Assembly: GCA_045430285.1 (NCBI GenBank)
Contig: JAILXV010000003.1
Location: 558,001 to 622,000, forward strand
DNA from: Agarilytica sp045430285
Lineage (GTDB): Bacteria > Pseudomonadota > Gammaproteobacteria > Pseudomonadales > Cellvibrionaceae
Length of the DNA: 64,000 nt
Direction of reading: 5' to 3'
Shown: positions 54,797 through 62,528 of the stretch, piece by piece
Layout: each line of letters starts with the position of its first letter
Position numbering within the stretch: position 1 is the stretch's first letter
Notes under the pieces: generated by a model
The model's database searches: none
Seen by the model: only the letters and a program-made list of their open reading frames with translations
Told to the model about the DNA's origin: nothing
Position numbers and translations under genes: made by a program

Positions 54797-56920
54797 TCAA
54801 AATCGATAAGTATAGCCAAGGTTAAAATAGGTGTACTCAGTGGATATGTCCGATTCTTTAAGGGCACTCTTTTCGCCGCCTATATCAAGATAAAATTGTG
54901 TGTTTCGACGGTGACGATATTTCAAGTTAACTGAATAGCGTAGGTGGGTCTGATGTTGATCAGATGTGGCGTTTTTGGTCATAAAGTAAGATACCTTCGG
55001 TGTTACAAATAGCTTACGTTTAATTCGAATCCGTTCGTTAATGAAGATAAGCGACGTTTTGCTGTTGTTACTGGTGGAGTAACGGCTGCCGAAGCTCGTC
55101 ATATGATTAAGTTTACCTTTTCCATCCACAAGTATCTGAAGGCCTACGGCCTTATAACTGCTGTCTAGTGATGGCTCTTCGCTTTCTTCTGGGCGTTGGT
55201 CCTCCAAATCGGATAGGTAGATATCGCTGACGAGGCGAGTCCGGTCGCTGACTTTTTTGGTGTATGAAAGATTTAGATATTTGTTGATGGCTGTTTTTTG
55301 TTCGGCAATTAGATGAATGCTATCCCGATTTTCTTCTGACTCTAAGTAATTTTCTATATCGATATCAGCTTGTCCAATAATAAAGTTGGTGGCTGTAAGA
55401 AAAGGTGAGCGTTGTAAACCTATAGTGCTGGTAAGAGTCGATTTTTTATTGAAAATATAGGTTGAAGACCAGAGAAGGTTATTCAGTTCGTCGAATTCAA
55501 TATCGTAATCCAGGTTGAGGTAGGTGTTGAGTTTGCGACTGCGGTAACGTAAAGAGGTGCCGAGGGCGTGACGGTCAACGACAGATTCCACTGTTTGGTG
55601 AACCAGATACCCGTTAATGCTTACGTTGTTGTTAAATTCTGTCGTGGAATGAAGGCCATAAAAATTAATGTTCGCGCTATCGTAGACGTCGCTACGGTAG
55701 TCGGGTGTACCGAAACTAGCGCCTACGGTCGTACGTTCGGAGATAGGGTAGCTGGCGGAAACGCCATCGAAGGAAAAGAATGTGCCGTTGTCGCGATTTT
55801 TTTGCCGGCCTATTGTTGCCGAAAGGTCGTTGTCTTGATTTTTATAATTGATATGAAAACGGTGTAGCCGGGAGAAAGAATCTTCGTCTTCAAGTTGGTC
55901 TTTTATATAGTAACCATTCAAACGTGTTGAAAGGGTATGGATACCACGATTATAGGTAGCACGAAAATCGTAATCGTTCGATAAAGCTTCGTATATTTTT
56001 TCGCTTTGATTGTTCGTGTCAGTGGTTGAAAGCGTACGAAATGTTTGTGAGATAAACCCGTGGGAATTGAAGTTTTTAGGTGCGCCACGATCTTTAACAG
56101 ATCTAAGTTTTGACTTGGGCGAAAGCTTAGCTGAGGAAAGCGTGTTTAAACGTTGAGTCACCCGTGTTTTAGTGCCGCCGTCTTCCAGCTGGGTTGATAA
56201 TTTTTGATAGATGGCTAGGGCCTTGGCATGGTTGCCGGACCGCTCTTCTGCTAGCCCTAGAAGTTCGTAGGCCCATTCTGATATCCCTCGATTAAATGAT
56301 AGGCCCAGTATCTGGTAGTATTTCTTTGCTAGTTGATAGTTTTTCTTCGTAAATGCGATTTTTGCTTCTTCTAACAAGCCTCGCATTGAATGTTCATTAT
56401 TGATGAGAAATACGCTTTGATTGTTCTGCTGGTGTTTTGCTTTAGCTTGTTTAAGCACGGCTAGGAATTCGTTTTCATCTATTTTCTTTACAAAGCGCGA
56501 GGGAAACGCATGCCGAATGTCATGGGCAAAACGGTCGGCTTCTGTTTCTGAAGAAAAATAGCCAATCGTTAATTGGATAGTGTTGTTATTCTCGATCTGC
56601 GCTTTGGATACGTATAGAAGTTGATATCGCAGCCGACTTAACCTTTTCGCTATGCTTTCTTGAATATCATGTCGTACCGGTATGACGACGGCAAATCCCG
56701 ACTTTTCATAATCATTATATAAAAGACTGAGATCGATAGACTTATCTGCATCGGTTGCAGCATGCACAGGTAATATGATGCTGGCCAAACATAATGAAAA
56801 TGCAATGCGTAGCCAACAAGACTGATACCAAGGAATCGTCCCAAGCATTTTGCTTCGATGGCTTGGGTAATTGGTGTGTGTCTGTGCGCTAGAATTCTTC
56901 ATCACGTACAGAGTGTTCAT
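54797..56920 (-). CDS. exported SPOR-like/TPR protein with C-terminal outer-membrane beta-barrel
   Basis: A 707-residue protein. A signal peptide lies at about residues 36-55 (IAFSLCLASIILPVHA). Residues ~60-150 hold two beta-alpha units resembling SPOR or periplasmic domains (GYFSSETEADRFAHDIRHAF). TPR-like helices follow at ~180-260 (LLEEAKIAFTKKNYQLAKKYYQIL). Residues ~290-707 show alternating amphipathic strands ending YFNLGYTYRF, a typical barrel end with terminal Phe. The start overlaps the upstream multihaem gene by 32 nt, so it is part of the cytochrome operon. By position it could be the outer-membrane conduit for those cytochromes, but there is no sequence evidence of similarity to MtrB. 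Confidence 0.75.
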   Translation of the reverse strand: MNTLYVMKNSSAQTHTNYPSHRSKMLGTIPWYQSCWLRIAFSLCLASIILPVHAATDADKSIDLSLLYNDYEKSGFAVVIPVRHDIQESIAKRLSRLRYQLLYVSKAQIENNNTIQLTIGYFSSETEADRFAHDIRHAFPSRFVKKIDENEFLAVLKQAKAKHQQNNQSVFLINNEHSMRGLLEEAKIAFTKKNYQLAKKYYQILGLSFNRGISEWAYELLGLAEERSGNHAKALAIYQKLSTQLEDGGTKTRVTQRLNTLSSAKLSPKSKLRSVKDRGAPKNFNSHGFISQTFRTLSTTDTNNQSEKIYEALSNDYDFRATYNRGIHTLSTRLNGYYIKDQLEDEDSFSRLHRFHINYKNQDNDLSATIGRQKNRDNGTFFSFDGVSASYPISERTTVGASFGTPDYRSDVYDSANINFYGLHSTTEFNNNVSINGYLVHQTVESVVDRHALGTSLRYRSRKLNTYLNLDYDIEFDELNNLLWSSTYIFNKKSTLTSTIGLQRSPFLTATNFIIGQADIDIENYLESEENRDSIHLIAEQKTAINKYLNLSYTKKVSDRTRLVSDIYLSDLEDQRPEESEEPSLDSSYKAVGLQILVDGKGKLNHMTSFGSRYSTSNNSKTSLIFINERIRIKRKLFVTPKVSYFMTKNATSDQHQTHLRYSVNLKYRHRRNTQFYLDIGGEKSALKESDISTEYTYFNLGYTYRF

Positions 56921-58475
56921 TGTTGCGAGTTTCTTCTATGGTTGTAAAAGTAGCGTCGGTATAGATGTGACATGAGCCGCTACAATCGCGTAACTCAGAA
57001 ACGTTATAGCGTATTTCTGGTGAATCAGATTTTTTGTGAGGTCCTTCTCTATATTCGTTTGCATGGCAAGCAGCACAGTCTGGTTGATATGCCGCGTTCG
57101 GCCAGGGAATTATTTCGGCATTTCCTGTATGGCAGTCAGTACAGGAAAGTTGTTGTCTATGGTCTCCAGGGTAATTAGGTGTGCTATGGACGAATATATC
57201 AGGAGTCCATTGGTTAATCGTGTGGCAAATATTGCACTCTACATTGGTAACGAAGTGCCCGCTATCTTTCCCCTCGGCGGTGGTACCGTTGTGACAACCT
57301 GTACAGCCATCAGTAATGCCGTCGTGATCAAAATCGGCGGGAGTCCAAGCGATGGTTGAATGACAAATATCGCATTCACCAGAGGTTAGGATATGATCCA
57401 TATCTTTTCCTGTGGCAATGACGTCGTTATGGCATGAACTGCAATTTCCAATAACAGCGGTGTGATCTACTGGCGCTGGCTCCCAGGCAATATTCGAATG
57501 ACACAGTTCGCATTCATTGTTTGTGTTGATATGTTCAGGGGATTTTCCGTCCGCAGTTACGCCATCGTGACAGCTGTAACAACCCGTGGTGATACCCGCA
57601 TGATCAAATGTGGCAGGCTCCCATGCGACCGTAGAATGACAAAGGTCGCATTCAGCCGCAGTGGTGAGGTGCTCCATATTTTTGCCTTCCGCGATAATAC
57701 CGTTATGGCATGAGCTGCAGTTTCCTATGACTGCCGTGTGATCCACCGGTGCGGGTTCCCACGCGATGTTGTTGTGGCATAGCTCACACGTGTTATTGGT
57801 GGTGATATGGTCGTTAGATTTTCCATCGGCGGTAACGCCATCGTGGCAACTGAAGCACCCGCTGGTAATGCCGTCGTGGTTAAACGTTGCAGGGGTCCAG
57901 GCGATCGTTGAATGGCATGCGCCACAATCTGCATTTGTGGTCAGGTGTTCGGGGTTTTTCCCGGTTGCGCTTACGCCGTCGTGGCAACTTAAACAGGCGC
58001 CTGTAATATTGTTATGAGAAAAGTGTGCGGGTATCCACCCTAGGTCGGAATGACACACTTCACAGGATTCATTTGTTGTAATGTGGTCTGGGGGCAAACC
58101 GTCTGACACGAAATTATTGTGACAACTCGCGCAGCCGCCGAGCATTTGCGTGTGGTCGATACGTGCAATTTCATCCCAAATGGTGGTGGCGTGGCAAGAT
58201 CTGCAATCGTCAGTTGTGGTGATATGACGTGCGGATTTGGGTGTAGCGTTTATGAGTGAATTAAATGCGTGGCAGTTTTCACAGTTACGTGGTGTACCTT
58301 TAAACGTGTTATTTACGTGGCAACCGTCGCAGGCTACGGCAGTATGGCTCCCGCTTAAATCGAAACCGGTATCGGCGTGGTCGAATATTTTTCTGTCCGT
58401 TTGCGAAAAAACGCCTGTACTTGCCGAAAGAAAAAACGACAAGAGCAATAACGGAATAAGGTACTTGGTTTTCAT
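56889..58475 (-). CDS. periplasmic/exported c-type cytochrome with 20 haem motifs
   Basis: A 528-residue protein with a signal peptide MKTKYLIPLLLLSFFLSAST. I count 19 CxxCH motifs and one unusual CxxxCH (CSGSCH) near the C-terminus. From Cys115 to residue 413 the CxxCH units are spaced exactly 23 residues apart, 13 times running, each with a second His (in DH or EH) available as distal ligand. One haem per 26 residues is very dense. Two module types alternate, one with W.PA...H and one with DG...GK..EH. It lies between another multihaem cytochrome and the barrel protein, 2 nt after the former. Confidence 0.92.
   Translation of the reverse strand: MKTKYLIPLLLLSFFLSASTGVFSQTDRKIFDHADTGFDLSGSHTAVACDGCHVNNTFKGTPRNCENCHAFNSLINATPKSARHITTTDDCRSCHATTIWDEIARIDHTQMLGGCASCHNNFVSDGLPPDHITTNESCEVCHSDLGWIPAHFSHNNITGACLSCHDGVSATGKNPEHLTTNADCGACHSTIAWTPATFNHDGITSGCFSCHDGVTADGKSNDHITTNNTCELCHNNIAWEPAPVDHTAVIGNCSSCHNGIIAEGKNMEHLTTAAECDLCHSTVAWEPATFDHAGITTGCYSCHDGVTADGKSPEHINTNNECELCHSNIAWEPAPVDHTAVIGNCSSCHNDVIATGKDMDHILTSGECDICHSTIAWTPADFDHDGITDGCTGCHNGTTAEGKDSGHFVTNVECNICHTINQWTPDIFVHSTPNYPGDHRQQLSCTDCHTGNAEIIPWPNAAYQPDCAACHANEYREGPHKKSDSPEIRYNVSELRDCSGSCHIYTDATFTTIEETRNNEHSVRDEEF
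57237..58133 (-). repeat. 13 tandem 23-residue haem modules (69-bp units, 276-bp higher period)
   Basis: Codons 115-413 consist of 13 units of 23 residues, each opening with CxxCH. Units alternate between two types and a four-unit block of 92 residues (276 bp) is nearly duplicated: the WEPAPVDHTAVIGN segment recurs 276 bp apart (around 57430 and 57707). The array presumably grew by recent internal duplication of four-haem blocks. Confidence 0.9.
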
Positions 58476-58477
58476 TA

Positions 58478-60049
58478 TTACTTATCTCGCCAAAATAATT
58501 CGGAAAAATCGTGAGTGGTATGGCACTGACTGCAATCGCCCCCAAATGCGCCGTGGTGAGCATCGTCAATAGCGTGGCAGCTAACGCATTCGGAGGAAAT
58601 GCGCTCGGGTGAAGTGTTGGGTTTATGACAAGCATCGCAGGTGATGCCTTCGTGGGCGCCGTCCAGTGTAAATTGCGTCTGTTTTGCATGATCAAAATGC
58701 CAAAACCCCCACCCATTAGGATTATGACAACTCTCACATTTTGCGCCTACGGATGCTTCGTGAACGTCGTCTTCTGCGTGGCAATCGGAGCACGCAGTGG
58801 ACGTTGTGGCAAAATGATTATCTTGGTGGCAGGTGCCACACGGCACAATTGCGTGCATACCAATAAGCGGGAATCTGCTGAACTCGTGATCAAAGGTAGA
58901 GGTTTTTTTCCAGCCGCTTGTGTTGTGGCAGGTCGCACAGACCTTCATGGATTCCGATTTGTGAACATCGTCCGCGGCGTGGCAACTGGCACAGTCATTT
59001 GGTAATGCCTCTGTTAATGGGCCAGTGTGACATTGAGTGCACGAGAGTTGTTGGTGCTTACCGCTTAAACCGAAGTCGGTATCTCGGTTGTGGTCGAATA
59101 ATATTTTGTCCCAGCGAGTGACGTTGTGGCATTCTGAACATTCAGTGCCGTTTCGGCCGAAATGTGGGTCATCATTTTTGTGGCAATCAATGCAGTGCGT
59201 GGGTGTGTCGCTTTTATCAAATTGTGTAGGGCTATGGCAGGCCCGACAGGGCAAAGCTTTATGCCCACCTTTTAACGCAAAGTCAGTATCGTTGTGATCA
59301 AACTTAATTTTTCCCCAATCATTTTCGTTATGGCAATTGTTACACTGGTTTCCATTGCTACCCGCGTGAACGTCCGAGGTTAAGTGACAGCTAACGCACT
59401 CGGTATTCTCAAATTCGTATTTTTCACCCAAATGGCAGGACATGCAGGCCAAGTCCTTGTGTTTACCATGTAATGCAAAATCGGTTTTCTCGTGATCGAA
59501 TGTGAGCGTGGATTGCCAGCGTGTTGTTTGATGGCACGTACCGCAGTTTTCTCCGAGTGAGTTTTTATGTATGTCATCGTTTTTATGGCAAGAAAAACAT
59601 TCCGGATCGGCATCACGGAATTTTGTGTTTTCTTCGTGGCAGCTTGCGCAAGGAAGCTGTTTGTGAAACCCGGTTAATTCAAAATTTGTGTGGGCATGTT
59701 CGAAAACAGCCGTATTTAGTCCCAATATGTCGGCGTTTCTTCCTTCGTGATCGCCATGGCAACTTTGACATTGGGTTGTACTTGCCGTTGGTGATTGCCC
59801 ATGAAACCCCGATTCATCGATTCGGTCTTTAGCAATATCTTCGTGACAGCTTAAGCAATTGCTGGAGAGTTCTTTTTTATCAAAGGAGCTATGGCATTCC
59901 TCACAATCGGCCTCAAACTTCGCGTGATGCTCAGATAATGGTCCAGGCATGAGTATGCGCTGTTTAAGCGAGAGTGGTTTTTCATTTGCGATCACACCGA
60001 TTGCGTTTGAACAGAAAATCACGAATATTAAAGAATATAGTAATTTCAT
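58478..60049 (-). CDS. c-type cytochrome with 21 haem motifs (seven tri-haem units)
   Basis: A 523-residue protein with a signal peptide ending SNAIGVIA. I count 21 CxxCH motifs in seven groups of three. Each group runs roughly C..CH, ~10-20 residues, C..CH..DD.H, C..CH....W....FDH..T.F.L.G.H, so extra His residues supply distal ligands. This tri-haem pattern recurs in many environmental proteobacteria annotated as cytochrome c3 family. It lies 9 nt downstream of a cytochrome b-like gene and 2 nt upstream of the 20-haem gene, suggesting a stepwise electron route. Confidence 0.92.
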   Translation of the reverse strand: MKLLYSLIFVIFCSNAIGVIANEKPLSLKQRILMPGPLSEHHAKFEADCEECHSSFDKKELSSNCLSCHEDIAKDRIDESGFHGQSPTASTTQCQSCHGDHEGRNADILGLNTAVFEHAHTNFELTGFHKQLPCASCHEENTKFRDADPECFSCHKNDDIHKNSLGENCGTCHQTTRWQSTLTFDHEKTDFALHGKHKDLACMSCHLGEKYEFENTECVSCHLTSDVHAGSNGNQCNNCHNENDWGKIKFDHNDTDFALKGGHKALPCRACHSPTQFDKSDTPTHCIDCHKNDDPHFGRNGTECSECHNVTRWDKILFDHNRDTDFGLSGKHQQLSCTQCHTGPLTEALPNDCASCHAADDVHKSESMKVCATCHNTSGWKKTSTFDHEFSRFPLIGMHAIVPCGTCHQDNHFATTSTACSDCHAEDDVHEASVGAKCESCHNPNGWGFWHFDHAKQTQFTLDGAHEGITCDACHKPNTSPERISSECVSCHAIDDAHHGAFGGDCSQCHTTHDFSELFWRDK

Positions 60050-60058
60050 AAATATCCG

Positions 60059-60949
60059 TCAGTACATATGCACAACAACGATATGAGTTGTTGCGGTGAT
60101 GAGCATCAGTACAAATATGGGCAAGTGAACAACGTGCCATAAGGAAAATAATTTTTCGAAAATAACGAGATTAGGTAGTCTTGACGCGATCTTTAATAGC
60201 GCGGATGTATGTAAGTGCAACTGGGATTGGATATCAGCGATTGCTGTCGCCTCTGTATTATGTTCAATATGATAGTGTTCTAAGTGGTGAAAAAACTTTC
60301 TCACAAATGTAAGTTCTGAGTGCAGTTTTCGACGATATGATAACTGTGTGAAAAAGGACGCGTCTTGAGTAAAGCGCTGGAAAGCTTTTTCAATGATGTC
60401 GTTACATTTGTTGAGCCCTGATTTCTGTTTCTCTGTCACCGCGTATTTTGTCAGTGTTTGATTGAGTTGGTCGAAATCAGTTCGTAGTTGCCCAAGCTTG
60501 ATCTTTTCCCCATAGAGTGAGTAATGGATTTTATTATAAAAGTAACGCCCGATAAGGCCGCTACCTGCCACCAGCAACATCGAGAAAAAAGCAACAGAGC
60601 TATTGAGCGACCCCAAGCGGAAATTACTATGAAAAATTACTAGAACAGGCCCAACGACACCAAAAATCATATGCAGCCGGAACCAGGCCTGAACACTGAA
60701 CAGTTTGCGTAAAGATTTTGCGCGTTTTCGTAAAGAGTAGGTGAGCAGTAGTAGCATCATCGATCCGCCGATGATACCCAGCCAATACCCCAAGCCATCT
60801 TCGGCGGAAATATAGCGGTATTTACTGATGGAAATTCCCCATATCAATAAAGCCGAAATAAAAATAATCCAGCTTGTGAACAATATATTTTTTGAGGACG
60901 GCGTGTAACGTTGCAAAAATGAGGGTTCGCTAATCACTGTAGTATTCAT
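60059..60949 (-). CDS. membrane cytochrome b-like protein
   Basis: A 296-residue inner-membrane protein with about five helices. Candidate haem-ligating histidines lie within or at the ends of helices: LHMIFGVVGPVLVIFHSNF (two His 14 apart) and LWHVVHLPIFVLMLITATTHIVVVHM. The arrangement resembles ferric-reductase or cytochrome b561-type transmembrane units. A cytoplasmic helical segment of ~120 residues (YGEKIKLGQLRTDFDQLNQTL...) sits between helix pairs. It is the first gene of the minus-strand operon and would pass electrons from the membrane to the periplasmic multihaem proteins. Confidence 0.75.
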   Translation of the reverse strand: MNTTVISEPSFLQRYTPSSKNILFTSWIIFISALLIWGISISKYRYISAEDGLGYWLGIIGGSMMLLLLTYSLRKRAKSLRKLFSVQAWFRLHMIFGVVGPVLVIFHSNFRLGSLNSSVAFFSMLLVAGSGLIGRYFYNKIHYSLYGEKIKLGQLRTDFDQLNQTLTKYAVTEKQKSGLNKCNDIIEKAFQRFTQDASFFTQLSYRRKLHSELTFVRKFFHHLEHYHIEHNTEATAIADIQSQLHLHTSALLKIASRLPNLVIFEKLFSLWHVVHLPIFVLMLITATTHIVVVHMY

Positions 60950-61027
60950 GTAACAGCTATACAGAAAAAAGCGGCTTGTTAAAGTGGGGAAATTTCACCA
61001 AAAACATATCGTTTAATACCTCTAAAT

Positions 61028-61046
61028 GATAATAAAAATTATTGTT
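61028..61046. promoter_or_regulatory. possible Fur box
   Basis: GATAATAAAAATTATTGTT agrees with the 19-bp consensus GATAATGATAATCATTATC at 14 of 19 positions. It sits in the divergent region between the cytochrome b-like gene and the ferredoxin-flavin gene. The surroundings are AT-rich, so chance agreement is quite possible. Confidence 0.35.
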
Positions 61047-61121
61047 ATTCACCGTGAAATAGTGGCGTATCCGTTATTATCTTTCATTGTATGAATAACA
61101 TCGTAAGATTATCCTAAAAAC

Positions 61122-61135
61122 TTGACTTGGATCAC
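61122..61135. promoter_or_regulatory. FNR/Anr-like binding site
   Basis: TTGACTTGGATCAC matches the FNR consensus TTGAT-N4-ATCAA at eight of ten defined positions. It is about 40 nt before the start of the oxidoreductase and in the shared intergenic region with the multihaem operon, a sensible place for oxygen-responsive control of either side. Confidence 0.6.
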
Positions 61136-61174
61136 GTTAAGGCAATCCTCTGGTGACGATGTTTCCCGAAAGCC

Positions 61175-62521
61175 TTGTTAGACTTTTTGTTTAAAATGAC
61201 TGGAAACCATGTGAATACCACAATAACTTTATTTCTTATCTATGGCGTACCCGTCGCCGTAATTGTTGTCATTTATACTGTGTGGACAAAGCTGACATCG
61301 GCAAAGGCGCGCCGCCGAATAAACGAAGCGATTCATAGCGGTTTATCTCAGCCAGCTTCCTTACATCCGGTGATTGACCCAAATAAATGCTTGGGTTGCG
61401 CGACATGTGTAACGGCCTGCCCCGAAGGGGATATCCTTGGATTAATCAATCGTAAAGCTCAGTTAGTGGCGCCAGCCTCGTGTATTGGGCACGGCGCGTG
61501 TAAAGAGGCGTGTCCAGTCGATGCAATTAGTCTGGTATTTGGTACGGAAAGCCGGGGTGTGGATATTCCCAATGTTTCACCTAGCTTCGAAACAAACGTG
61601 CCTGGTTTGTATATCGCGGGGGAGCTTGGCGGTATGGGCTTGATAAAAAACGCGATATCACAAGGCGTGGCAGCGCTAAATTCATTACATGAGGTGCACC
61701 TGGGTAACGTGCATGGATGTAAATATGATGTGGTGATTGTTGGTGCCGGCCCAGCCGGATTAAGTGCGGCATTGGCGGCGAAAGAAAAGAAATTAAAATA
61801 TGTACTTCTTGAGCAGGATACGGTGGGAGGAACGCTTGCACATTATCCTCGTGGAAAAATTGTGATGACGCAACCGGCAACGTTGCCGATTGTCGGAAAA
61901 TTTCAATTTAAAGAGGCGAGTAAAGAAAGCCTTATTGAATTTTGGCAAGGCGCCATTAAACAATCTGATCTAAAGATTGAAAGTGGCACGCGTGTTGATG
62001 AGATAGAATCGGAGGACGAAGGATTTTCTCTTATCACGAATAAGCATGCGGTAGTTTCTCGCACAGTATTATTAGCGCTTGGTCGGCGTGGTACACCTCG
62101 GACGCTTGGTGTCCCAGGGGAAGAGCATGAGAAAGTGGTGTATCGTTTAGTGGATGCCGCACAGTACAGAGGAAAGCATGTACTCGTGGTCGGTGGTGGG
62201 GATAGTGCATTGGAGGCTGCCCTGAGTTTATCCGAGGAAGCGGATACGGTTGTGTCATTATCTTACCGTAGTGGTGCTTTTTCGCGCGCGAAACAAAAAA
62301 ATAGGGATAGAATCGATCAGGCAGAAAAAGATGATAGGTTGAATGTCTACCTTACATCAACGGTAAATCACATTACGCCTTCAGAAGTATCGCTAGAAAC
62401 TCAATCAGGCCCCCATGTTATATCAAACGATTTTGTGATTGTCTGCGCGGGTGGCATATTGCCCACTGCATTTTTGAAAAAATCAGGTATAGAAATTGAA
62501 ACAAAATTTGGTACAGCCTAG
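61175..62521 (+). CDS. ferredoxin-domain FAD/NAD(P)-binding oxidoreductase, membrane-anchored
   Basis: A 448-residue protein. One N-terminal helix (TITLFLIYGVPVAVIVVIYTVW) precedes a ferredoxin-like module. The first cluster site is complete (CLGCATCVTACP). The second reads CIGHGACKEACP and has only three cysteines in the expected run, so it may hold a 3Fe-4S or altered cluster. A thioredoxin-reductase-like half follows, with FAD motif VVIVGAGPAGLSAALAA and NAD(P) motif VLVVGGGDSALEAAL, and no redox-active CxxC. The start is TTG 61175 or ATG 61196. It is divergent from the cytochrome operon and would feed electrons from NAD(P)H into the membrane chain (inference). Confidence 0.8.
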   Translation: MLDFLFKMTGNHVNTTITLFLIYGVPVAVIVVIYTVWTKLTSAKARRRINEAIHSGLSQPASLHPVIDPNKCLGCATCVTACPEGDILGLINRKAQLVAPASCIGHGACKEACPVDAISLVFGTESRGVDIPNVSPSFETNVPGLYIAGELGGMGLIKNAISQGVAALNSLHEVHLGNVHGCKYDVVIVGAGPAGLSAALAAKEKKLKYVLLEQDTVGGTLAHYPRGKIVMTQPATLPIVGKFQFKEASKESLIEFWQGAIKQSDLKIESGTRVDEIESEDEGFSLITNKHAVVSRTVLLALGRRGTPRTLGVPGEEHEKVVYRLVDAAQYRGKHVLVVGGGDSALEAALSLSEEADTVVSLSYRSGAFSRAKQKNRDRIDQAEKDDRLNVYLTSTVNHITPSEVSLETQSGPHVISNDFVIVCAGGILPTAFLKKSGIEIETKFGTA

Positions 62522-62528
62522 GTTAAAA

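Noticed and set aside
57100..58100. Regularly spaced DNA repeats suggesting a CRISPR array
   Set aside because: The repetition follows codons of an intact cytochrome gene with 69- and 276-bp periods and has no repeat-spacer structure.
55568..59832. Several open frames on the + strand opposite the cytochrome and barrel genes
   Set aside because: They are antisense shadows of repetitive coding sequence; the minus-strand frames carry signal peptides, haem motifs and tight spacing.
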